From Vitrella brassicaformis (taxonomy: Eukaryota; Sar; Vitrellaceae): a stretch of 50,761 nucleotides of DNA. The number at the start of each line of letters is the position of its first letter. Within the stretch, counting starts at the first letter, position 1. Of the stretch, positions 32,304 through 42,318 are shown piece by piece. Both the position numbers and the translations under genes were made by a program. Below the pieces are notes generated by a model. The model was not told the origin of the DNA. It ran no database searches and saw nothing but the letters and a program-made list of their open reading frames with translations. Location: NCBI GenBank assembly GCA_001179505.1, contig CDMY01000748.1, forward strand, positions 37,939 to 88,699, written 5' to 3'.

Positions 32304-34120
32304 ATGGCATCCATGAGGCAGCTGACCCGCGTTGAGGCCACATCCCGCCTCGACACGCAGATCGTCACTCTCCTCGAGGGCATCGACGCCCAGCGTGCAG
32401 AGATCGCATCCACTTACAACGCGGGCAAACTGCTGACTGACCACGGCGCCTCTGACGGCTCGGCGGCCTCAGCTGCTGACGACCTGCTGGGGCTCAACAT
32501 CGGCGGGAGTCTGTGCTCTATGCGTCGGAAGCACATGACGCTGGTGGAGGGCACGACGCTCGCATCGCTCTTCTCGGGCAGATGGGATCGGCGATTCGTC
32601 CGCGACGGCGACAGCCGTGTGTTCCTGGACGTCTGTCCCGCTGCGTTTGAGGCCATCCAAGACGCCATCTATGCCGATGGGAAGGAGGCAGTGGCGCATT
32701 TGATGGGCGAAGCCGCCAAGAGAAACCACCAAGGTGTGTGCGGGGGCAGAGAAGAAACGAACTATGCAGGACGATGGCATGCATGTGTGTCCGTGTTTGT
32801 AGGGCCGCATGATTTCTGGTTCTTGAAGCTGCTCACGAGTCCAGCATCACAGCACCACCCGCGTGACGACGGGCCTGCAGATGACCACATCGACGCTGCA
32901 GACATGCCATCCATCTCGAAGGGCAAGGTGCCAAGGCTTCATGGCTTTGTCGCTGCCGTGGAGAGCTTCCTCAATGGATACCTCGCCAAACACGCGGAGG
33001 TCGAGAAAATGCGCCGTGAGAAGAAGGCGGAATGTGCCGAACTGATGGCTGAGATCAAGGTCAGGGTAGTCGCGATGAATGGCAGCAGTTCTTTCGTCAC
33101 CGGTTGTGGTCTGTTGTGTGTTTTGCAGGCCTTCACATCCTTCCTGAAGCCGCTCGCTGGTGATGGTGCCATCCGGTCGGTCACGGTGAGTGGCAGGACT
33201 CTCTCTACGACACAGGCGACCGTCGACGAGATGAGCGACACACTCAGGAACCGATTCGACTTGTATGCACACATGAAACGAACACGCAAGGTTGGTGCTT
33301 CCCTTCTGATGCTACATGTCTTTCCCTTCAGGTGGCCGGCTCCCATTGAGGACGTGCCTGTCGACCACGTCCGTCGACTGATCGACCACTACCGCCGCAA
33401 ACGCCACGCGGCTGGGGCCGGTGGCGCACAGCTCAGTGTTGGGGTGGATGTGCCTCTCCGTATAGCCGGCTCGGTCGAGCAGCACTGGTTCCGCAAGACA
33501 GCCACCATGTACGGCGTCGACTTGTCGATGCATGGGCTGTACGGCGTCGACGTGTCGATGTATGGGCTGGAGAAGACGCTGCTCAGCGACAGCAGCCTCA
33601 CGGCGAGCCTGATGGAGTGTCTACAGGGCGCAGGGGTCGGACATCCGACCAAGATCCAACACCGAGGCAGGTCCGTGAGCTGAGGACATCAGTATATCTG
33701 CCTGTAGACGGACACGTACATATTTGGTGTCCCTTGATTGTCAGTGCTGGCGACTCATCGCTGTTTCCCTTCTTCGAACAAGCCGCGATTCCCTCCCACG
33801 TGTGCCTCATTCGCTTGGGCGAGGCGTCTGTCGTGGGCTGGATCTACAACAAGCCGGAGCAGGTGATCCACCTCGTCTCACTGAGCCCCGAGCCCAAGTG
33901 CGTGAGGCTGCCGATTGATGGGGACCACACAGTCGTTGTCGACAGGAACGCATCGATTCGGGTGGGAACGTTGGCACGGTACTTTGGGTTGAGGCTGTAC
34001 GGAGGCGCTTTCACGTTTCACGGCTTTGGAGGCAATCCGGACGATCGTCGGAGAAGAGTTCATGCTGTGGTTCCTGAACGGGGGCATTTCTCTGCTGCTG
34101 AGGTCTTTGGGCTGCTGTGA
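32304..34120 (+). CDS. BTB/T1 (KCTD-like) domain protein, 4 coding exons
   Basis: Predicted oligomerising adaptor, perhaps for a cullin-3 ligase (family inference). Exons: 32304-32733, 32803-33059, 33129-33670, 33745-34120 (534 aa, phases close). A BTB/T1 fold begins near residue 55 with LLGLNIGGSLCSM and continues through LFSGRWDRRFVRDGDSRVFLD to AFEAIQDAIY, the KCTD/potassium-channel T1 pattern. A short coiled-coil (EVEKMRREKKAECAELMAEI) follows. The C-terminal 250 residues (with SHVCLIRLGEASVVGWIYN) are not recognised. Residues around 460-480 contain a 30-nt tandem repeat. A donor at about 32231 and an acceptor at about 32298 suggest a 5' UTR intron. A segment at 33292-33330 could be a short intron but stays open, so I kept it. 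Confidence 0.75.
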
Positions 34121-34431
34121 CAGCGCTTCTTGTCCATCAGTCGTTTTTCTCGTGTTGCATGGCTCGACGGACGAATCTGGGATCATGTTTGTTTCGAGTT
34201 TGTGTCTGCAAACGTGTTTGTGTCACTGTCGCACGGTGGCGTCACACGTGTGGCGCCGCTTTATGGGGAAGTGCAGTGCAGTGATCTTGCTGTCGTGCTA
34301 AGCGGCTCACGCATGGATGTACGGGCGCTCCATCTCGTGTGCGTTTGGTTCTTATTTCTTTCATTGAACAATGTGTACTCGATTGAATGAATCTTCGCTC
34401 GTGCGTTCGTGCGAATGTCTTTGTCGACTCA
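34121..34431. other. Convergent intergenic region
   Basis: 311 bp between the 3' ends of the BTB gene (+) and the JmjC gene (-). No coding or structural signal seen. Confidence 0.5.
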
Positions 34432-36801
34432 CTAGCTGGTGCCGAACATGGCCAAGAGCTTCGGATGCACACTCACGACACCACCACTACTACCACCATC
34501 ACCACCGCCACGCCCATCCACAGCCCCTTCCCCATTCACCGACACGTCCACACGAGCACTCTCTGCTTTTGCAGCTGTTCCATCTGTCTGCCACCCCGTC
34601 GACAGATCAGCCAGCAGCTCTGGGCGGTGTGTCCTCAGAGCCTCCTCCAACTCCATCCACAAACCTGCATGCCGACCTTCAGACACACCTGATGTAGGGA
34701 TGGATGACCACGCACACAATCTCACACCGGGGAATAATACACGAGCCTCGCTCTCAGTTGACAGCTCACTGACCTGAGACTTGTTCTGGCTTGAACCTGA
34801 GGAACTTTGCCGTGGCGCGGAGGCCCCTGGGGGAAACGAAGTTCTGAGTGATGGCAAAGGTGTCGTCCTCCAGGTTGAGGACGGCGTGCCACCATCCCCG
34901 TGGGATGAACAGCAGCTCCCCGGCACACACTGTGGCCTCCAGAGGCCTCACACCACCTGCACAAAGACAGCACACACACAACGCACAGATGGGATGAATG
35001 CGTATTGGTGGAGTCCGCTTGCCACACCGCTTACCGTAGTCTGCTTGTTGGGTGGCGTCGTAGAAGTTGAGTAACCACTCGACGAGCGACACTGGCTGGG
35101 TGACCTCTGCCCCCCCACGAGATGGCGACACGCCAGGCGGCACGTGGCCGGGGGGAAGCATAAACCACTTCTTCGCACCTACAGGCAGCACAGCAACCGA
35201 CAGGAACAAATCGCATCGTGTTGATGGATGGAGTCCCTGCACGGCCGTCGCTACTTTATCACCCACCTCTAATGACGCCGTTCCACGCCGAAGTGGCGTT
35301 TGGGTCGACGTGCCACTTGCTGCCGGATCGACGGTTGCCAATCAACAGCCACCTGACATAGACACACACAACCCACACACACGAACAGACGTACCGGTAC
35401 AATGTGTCATCGATCCATCCTTTCTCTTCTAATGACCGGAAGTTTGGTCTTTGTGGTAGAAGTGCGAACATGTCCTCAGCGAAGTACTGCGGCGGTGTGT
35501 AGTCGTCGGCCATGAAGGGGGCCCTGTCGGCGAACTTGGGGTCGAATATGAAGAGGGGGTTGTCGTCCTCATTCGCATCGGCATACGCGAAGAAATCACG
35601 GAGCGACATATCAACTGACAGACAGGGGGTCGGCGAAGGAGGAAGGACACACATGCTATGAGGCTTTTGATTTTGTGTGTGATGTGCCTGCTACCTGGCC
35701 CAGCGGTGAATTTGACATGGCCGGCACGTTTGAGCAAGTGCTCACGGCTCCACTTGCCGTAGGCGGGCCACCTGTCAACCACACCTGACCGGACATCAAT
35801 ACACGGCCGGCGTGATCGTCTTTGTGTCTGCATCGACTGTGTGTTGCATTCTCACTCACCTCTAATGATGACAGGCACATTGGGCGTCTCGTACTCACGG
35901 ATAGAATCACCCACAGACAGGGCGGCCGCATCTCGGCGATCAATTGTCTCAGTGCACAACCACCTGGAACACAAAGGCACAACGCAGGAGTGTCGTCTCG
36001 GCGCATCCACCGACCACCACTCTTCTCACCGTCTCTTGAGGGGCACTGATGCACAGTGGAAGCGTTGGAAGAGCCAGTCGGAATAGAATGACGGCACGCG
36101 GACCGATGCAGGCGCCACCGAATTGACCCCTTTTCTGTGCGTCATGGTCAGCCAAGTGCATCGCCAGTCCTTGTGGTACTGAAAACCATCCCTGAAGTCA
36201 TCCGTAACACGCTGAGCGAGGCGCAAAACGACACACGAACGAGGTGAGATACCACAGTGGGGGGGCGGTGTGCATCATGTGTATGCACTTCACCTGCATC
36301 CACAGCTCTTCGTGGTTGGCGAAGACGTAGAAGCTGCGCGACACACGGGCCACCCTTCCCAGCTCCACACACGTCAAGTGCTCAAACACGGTGCACACCT
36401 GACAACACAAATCATGCACACACATCAGCGGACCATCACAAGGCCACATGCATCCCTGTGAGTGCACCCACCGCAAAGTCACTGAGTGGCTTGAGCATTC
36501 CAAGGCCCGCATCTCGGCAGTTGCGGCCTCCATCGATGAGCAGGTTGCCCAGTGGCCGAATCTGATGGATGGACGAAACACACAAGCACACAAGCAGAGA
36601 GAGGCAGCGCATGAGGCGTTTGACTCATCCCTCTTTATCTTGCTGTACCCCGATCGGATGTGACGATCTCGGACGCTTGCTGGGAGGCTCCACCGTCGCA
36701 GTATCGGCACGGGAGAGGTGCTCGGCTGCCTTTCTGACAGTGCTTGATGACGTTTTCGAGCTGCTCATGGAAGATCGCAGCCCAGTTTCTTCAAGTGTCA
36801 T
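34432..36801 (-). CDS. F-box/JmjC-domain 2-oxoglutarate oxygenase (JMJD6-like), 11 exons
   Basis: Predicted Fe(II)/2-oxoglutarate-dependent hydroxylase or demethylase. Exons: 36801-36649, 36561-36472, 36398-36294, 36211-36030, 35963-35860, 35784-35695, 35614-35395, 35352-35267, 35178-35035, 34956-34774, 34688-34432 (537 aa, phases close). An N-terminal F-box-like helix set ([30 protein letters not shown]) precedes the JmjC fold: [15 protein letters not shown]-like [25 protein letters not shown] with the metal-binding [12 protein letters not shown], and [21 protein letters not shown]-type strand with the distal His. The same domain order is known in plant and oomycete F-box/JmjC proteins. The tail is Gly/Ser-rich. 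An in-frame ATG at 37050 would add 83 residues, but 36801 is preferred. Confidence 0.88.
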
Positions 36802-37048
36802 ACCCAAGATCTTTGCGGACGGCCCTCCTCTCGCGGTTTCCTTGGCGCGAGCTTGAGATTCAAACCCTGAACCCCAAACCCCACGCGACTGCGCGGAATC
36901 AACACAGGCGAGGACGGTAGATGGCGTCACACCGACAGCTGCCAAGGAGGGGCTGATCGTGCTGAGTGCTGCTGGTTTGTTTTGGAGCCGTGGGTGGTGC
37001 TGCCTGCCGTCGGTGGCGGTGTTTGAGTGTAGCGTTCCATCGTCAGTC

Positions 37049-38006
37049 ATGTTGACTGGGTTGCTGTATCTGTTTGTGTGGCTGTCTGCCCTGTTTGCGT
37101 GGATCTATCACACCTACCCCTTCCCCTTCTTCATCAACGGCAGATGGTACTGGGTCAGGTACGACACACGCCGCACACACGTGCCTGACATGAAATGCCA
37201 TCCTATCCCATGGTGTGTGGCTGTTCTCTTCAGATGGTACTGCTACCCGAACGGCGACGTGGCGCGCAAGCTGCAGAGCCAGATCAGCCAGATCACGGCG
37301 TCGACCATCGGGTGTCTGCTCGACTACCGCATCTTCCAGGACGTCAATGCGTTCAGCAACAAGATACTCGTCGTCGCGTTCGACTTCTGGACCGCTCAGC
37401 CCGTCTTCTTCAACTGCGTGTTCCGATCTGACCTGCCCACTGAGATAGAGGAGAAAATGCCACAGGGGTGAGTGAGCAGACAAAGGGGAATGAAGACACA
37501 TGCAGGCGGCAGAATCACGCTGGCTGTGGTGGTGTTCCTGTGTGTGTGGTGTGTGCAGGTTGCGCAATACGCCTATTCTTCATCTGGGCCTCGTTATGAC
37601 GCTGCCGTCGCACCAGGCATGGACATCCATGAGCAGACGACAGCCGGGGAGAGAGGGGTCGGTCACATGTGTGCTGCTGTGTGTGTCTGGTGTGTGTGTG
37701 CAGGGTCGTCACTTGCAGCGTTTCTCGATACTGAACATATGGCTGTGGCTCTTCTTCAACAAGAAGACCAAGTGCATCCTCACGGACATCGGCAACTCAT
37801 CGTCGAGCACCAGGTAGCCTCCCTACACACAGGCAAGAATGAGTGAGGGGCCACATGTGTGTGTCTATGTGTCTGTGTGTGTGTGTGCAGGTTGTGGGCT
37901 GACAATTTGTTGGATCCGTTCCCCAACTACCACAAGTGGGAGCTGGTGCCCAAGAAGTGGCACACACTCACCGCACACTACATGCTGCAAAACTACAAAA
38001 TGTAAA

Positions 38007-38041
<35 letters not shown>

Positions 38042-38406
38042 CTCTTACCTTCTCTGTGTATATGTGTGTATCTGTGTGAATCAGTGAGTTCGGTAGCAGT
38101 CTGTCGGCGACTTTTGACCTGGAGAGTTTCGTGGTCCGCGGGTCGAACGCCAAGGAGGGCGGCGGCGCCCACCAGCTGATCAAGTTCAACAAGACCCGCG
38201 AGGCCCGCAACAGGAAGGTCCTCGACTTCTACCAGAAGCACCTCAAACTCTCTGCCGAAGACGAGGTCTTCCACGTCGCCGTAAGTGGCACACACACGCG
38301 CACACACGAGATGGGCAACAATGCATCCTTTGTGGCATTTTGTGTGCAGGTCGCGTCTATCCCGCACTTTCTGTTCGGCACTGCGGCGGTGCAGGAGTTC
38401 ATATGA
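37049..38406 (+). CDS. Single-pass membrane protein of unknown function, 7 exons
   Basis: Not recognised. Exons: 37049-37158, 37234-37467, 37559-37661, 37704-37813, 37891-38001, 38085-38280, 38350-38406 (306 aa, phases close). N-terminal signal anchor MLTGLLYLFVWLSALFAWIYH is followed by a soluble, mixed alpha/beta-looking region (FNKILVVAFDFWTAQPVFFN type strands, many aromatic residues). A second hydrophobic piece ILNIWLWLFFNKK lies mid-protein. Acidic/basic C-terminus ends GTAAVQEFI. It is 247 bp from the divergent JmjC gene. Exon 1 and exon 2 meet at a repeated RWY motif, the product of a 12-nt direct repeat. Could be an endomembrane or inner-membrane-complex protein, but nothing in the sequence decides this. 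Confidence 0.75.
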
Positions 38407-40664
38407 GCCGGCAGGGGGCAAACGGATGGCCCTATTTCTCTTTCTCTTGCTTCCTCGGTCACTTACTCGTCTGATGCGTGTGTGCGTGTGTGTGGGGGGG
38501 GTGTGGATGGGCAGGAGGGAGACGAGCAGGGGATCTTTATGCCTTTACGTCGCCCTGTCTGTGCGGCCGGCTGCCTCGATAGCTGACAGCCGCCCGCCCC
38601 CCCGCCTGCATATTTCTTTGTCCGGATGGATGTGTGTCTGTATGTTTGGGGTCGATTTAAGGGGTTTCGTGGCTGCACATGGATGCGCCCATTGCAGCTG
38701 TGGTCGATCATGGCAGCACACTTCAGCTAATGGATGGACGAATGGGAGATGAGCGGCTGGAGAGTCGGTGCTCTTTTTCGATGATGCAAGCAACCAATGC
38801 ATGCAGCCAGCCGTGTGTGTACGTGTGTAAGGGTGTAGGTCTCTCTGAATCTGCGGACGGAGCCTCAGGGGGGCCAAGACACGAACGACTGAGAGGACGG
38901 GCCGGTGCGTGTTTCGACCTTCTTTTGTTTTTTCCGTTCCGTTGGGTTCGTTTGACCCCTCTTCGTAGCGATGGAATGATTGTGATGGCCCTTTTTCCCG
39001 TGTGGGCTGATCCCCTCTGTCTGGCTCGCCGACCTCACCTGTGTCGATAGCGTCCTTCTTATTTGACCATGTGGCCTGCCGTCCTGCCCGTCTGTCTGTC
39101 TGTCTGTGTACTCTGTGCGTGTGTGTGACGTCGTCTCTTGTCGATCGCTCAGTTTTGTCGAAGTGTCCCCCCCTCCCTGCCCCTTCGTTCTTGTCTGCCT
39201 TGCTTCTATTCTACCTGGCCACTAGCTCATCTGCCATCTGCTGAACGACTTTGATCGACTGGTGCCGTTTGTGCGGATGCCCGGTTGTCGTCTTCGGTCT
39301 TGGTGTCAGGCAGTCATGGTGATGCAATCGGCAAATGGTTGCGGTACCTCGACGCTCGGCATCAGGGCCACAGACGGAGAGAGGCAGCTGCCAAGGCATG
39401 ACCTAAATCGATGTGATGGACATCCATCAATGTTGGCTTGTGGTTGACGTGTCATGCTGGGAGCGGTAACGGCTCCTTCGTGCCGGTGATCCCCGGCACT
39501 GAGGATCCGTTGCCCATGCCGGTGCAGACACATCAATCACAGGCCATGGGCTTGGGAGAATGGCAAAAGATATCCGCAGCGTTTTGCGATTCGTCGAGTG
39601 AATGTGTGTCTTGGCTTCCGTTGCTGTTTTGGGTAAGCTACTGGTACATGTCGTCACCCTCTCTGCATTCCTCCGTTTCTCGTGCTCGTCCCTCTCTCTC
39701 GCTCTCTGTCTCTGTGTCTGTGGGAAGGTACGGTATATTGCGAAGCGCAATTTAAGCTGTCATGGTGCGTCGATTCGTTGATCGTGATGGGTGGACGGAT
39801 GGATGGATGTGTGGATCTGTGGATGTCTGCATTCCTTCGTGTGCACGTCGAATCATTCCACTCACTCCATGGCATTCTCGCTTACGTGAATTTGTGTGTG
39901 CGTTTGGTGGCTGCATGGCTGGCGATGCGATGTGGCTATTGCGATGTGGCGCGATGCCGCATCGATCTGACTCACTGACCCCCATGGACGGACGGACGGA
40001 CGGACACTTTCAGTTCCCGTGTGCAATGATACTTATGGTCACTGTGTGGGCAGAGATGCGACAAGCGCATTGCAAGGTGACCTTGGGATGGTCTGTCTGT
40101 GTGTGGTGGATGGCCTGCTGTGCGGCAGCGTCGCCCTCGTCGACTCGCGGCAGCTGGATGTAGCACGCCTCATTCACACCACTGGGGCGTCTGTGCCCGT
40201 CTTGCACACTGTCGCCCTCCGGCCCTGCACACCGGGGGCGCGCTGCGTGGGCAGCGAGCGGATCACTTGCGGGGGGCGTCTCGGGAGCTCGTGTGGCTAA
40301 GATGTGGGGTTTCACGGAGAGATTCCTCGCAAAACAATCCAGTTTTTGCAGGGAACTCTCGTAGTTTTTCCCCTAGTCGCAGACCTCTCCTCCTCCTCCT
40401 CCTCCTCCTCCTCCTCCTCGCTCTCCAAGGAATACGACAGCCGTCCTATGGGACTCTGAGGACTCATCGGCAGAGAGGGCCTGACGAGCGTTCCTGCTCA
40501 CAAGAGCTTGATTCGACCCTGAAAGAGAGCCTCGGTGCTCTGCGAGGCTAAGAGAGCGCTGCGATAGTGCGTCCTTTGATAGTGGTGTTATTTGGTTGAG
40601 CATGGGAGGGAGGGCAGCTCAGCCGCCGTCTGTTGGTTGACGTGTCGGGTACGGCCTTGTGCAG
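38407..40664. other. Unassigned region with one possible coding island
   Basis: About 2.26 kb. The frame 39453-39632 (+) reads GSFVPVIPGTEDPLPMP and GEWQKISAAF, ending at a good GTAAGC donor, and looks protein-like, but I cannot connect it to other exons. The frame 40130-40300 (+) (SVALVDSRQLDVARL) is another candidate. A (TCC)n microsatellite occupies about 40387-40419. Upstream exons of the gelsolin-like gene may also lie here. Confidence 0.35.
40387..40419. repeat. (TCC)n microsatellite
   Basis: About eleven tandem TCC units, uninterrupted, ahead of the gelsolin-like gene. Confidence 0.9.
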
Positions 40665-42318
40665 CCTGACGGAGATTATTTATTATTTGGAGGGCGCCAG
40701 GCGCAAACCGCCTATCGCCGACGCTGACGTGGCCTTCCCGACTGAACCAACTGACTACCTGCAGGTAATTGCACTCCGCACTGAGAGCGCCAAGAGCAGT
40801 TTAGTGCAGACAGGACACAGGATGATGCCCATGCGTGCATGCAGCCAGGCAGCCTGGGATGTGATGTGCCCTTCCTTTTGCCTGTGTCGTGTGCGTTGCG
40901 TTGCGTTGGCCAGGTGTGGCGTGTCAAGGAGGTGGTGGACCCTTCAGCCCCGGAATCGTCCTCCCGGCGCGTCCGCATCGACGATCCCATCCCGCTGCTG
41001 TCCCCCGACGGCACCGCATTCGTGCCCCCCTGTTTGGACAGTGAGGAGGTCTACACCATCCTGCACATTCGGTGCGAGGCGAGCGGGCAGAGGAGGAGTG
41101 TGGGTGTGGGTGGTGCTGGCGCGCCTTGTTGCGTCGAGGGCGACCTGGCTAGAGTGCTCGAGGAGAGTGAGACCAACGTCAGGGAATACACCAGACAAAC
41201 CACGGTCGGTGAGAGGGAGGGATGGAGGGAGGGAGGGAGATGTGCACTCCAGGGCATTAAGAGGTGTGGGTGTTTGTGTGGGTGTTTGTGTGGTCAGTCG
41301 TGGGCGTTGCAGCACAGCGATAGTCTGCATTCGCGGCCATCCCCCTCCCCATCCTCCCCATCTCCCGTGTCGCGTGTGATTCGGTGTGACTGCTATTCGT
41401 GGATCGGCACACACGCACCCGACCAAGTCGAGGTCAGTCAGCATCGCTGTCACTTATCCATTGATCGGTCTCATGCTCTCTCTCTCTCTCTGTGGTGTCA
41501 TTGTCATGGTCTGTATGTCTGTGGTGGTGGGTGGTGTGGGTGCGGTGCAGTGTCATGGTGATTTTCTGGCCACAAAGCTGCAGCAGGTGCTCGTAGATTG
41601 GGGACTGTTCAAGAGGTACGGTTTGTACTCACGTTGACCTCTTGAACACGGGCGTCATGTCACGTGTTGGCCATTTCTGCTCTTCTGGTTTGGTTCGTTC
41701 GTTCGTCAGGTACTGGTGCGAGTTGGCCGCATCGTTTGTCCTCCTTCCGCCATCGCCCGACGCCGCATCGCTTACACCCCTCCATACCACATATGGTCAG
41801 CCAGCATACTACACACCCCACACAACCAACCGTCATGGCTGTAACAATGCATGTAACGGTGCATCGCTCGTTCAGGCGCCCTGGCGTCCCGCAATTTGTT
41901 CCTGCACAATCTCTGTTCTCCCCACCCCGTCAACAACCTCACCGCCCATGACGACGGCGAGGCCATGCGGACGTACAGCAGTGGGCGTGGGGCGGGTGTG
42001 GCCTTGGACACCGATCGCACCATCGCCCGTCCGTCGCTGGGCACACCCCCGCCGGCGTCAGGCCAGGTGTGTGCGCGGTACGAGGAGCTGAGCAGAGTGC
42101 TGTGTAGTATGGTGGACCAGGGGGTGCACCTGACACCTTCCACCGCACCTGCACAAACACACGTACGTATGCACTGACTGACTGATGAGCGGATGGGTGG
42201 ACGGGCGTGGCGCCTGCGTCGATGGATGGTTCCTCTCTGTACGTGCCTTGGTCTGTGTGTGCAGAAGGGTGCGCCTGACGAGCGCGTGGCCTCAAAGACA
42301 AATGGCACCCGTCTCTGA
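40665..42318 (+). CDS. Gelsolin-like domain protein, 5' end unresolved
   Basis: Possible actin-binding or gelsolin-fold protein. Exons: 40665-40764, 40914-41204, 41298-41432, 41551-41615, 41710-41795, 41876-42162, 42265-42318. The first exon shown starts in phase 2, so at least one upstream exon is missing; I could not place an ATG with a consistent phase (an ATG at 40602 gives phase 1). VWRVKEVVDP, then EEVYTILHI, then RCDCYSWIGTHAPDQVE and an ATKLQQVL helix follow the order of a gelsolin repeat (xWRvedf, DsYIvLh, vyvWiG, E, A). The last exon read in phase 0 ends KTNGTRL-stop at 42318, which overlaps the ATG of the next gene. Gelsolin assignment is inference from motif order; alternatively these exons are the 5' part of the following gene. 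Confidence 0.5.

Noticed and set aside
36802-37050. N-terminal 83-residue extension of the JmjC protein
   Set aside because: Open with an ATG at 37050, but low-complexity and overlapping the start of the divergent gene; kept only as an alternative.
40010-40315. Minus-strand frame of about 100 residues
   Set aside because: No splice context or recognisable motif; opposite an equally plausible plus-strand frame, so neither is called as a gene.
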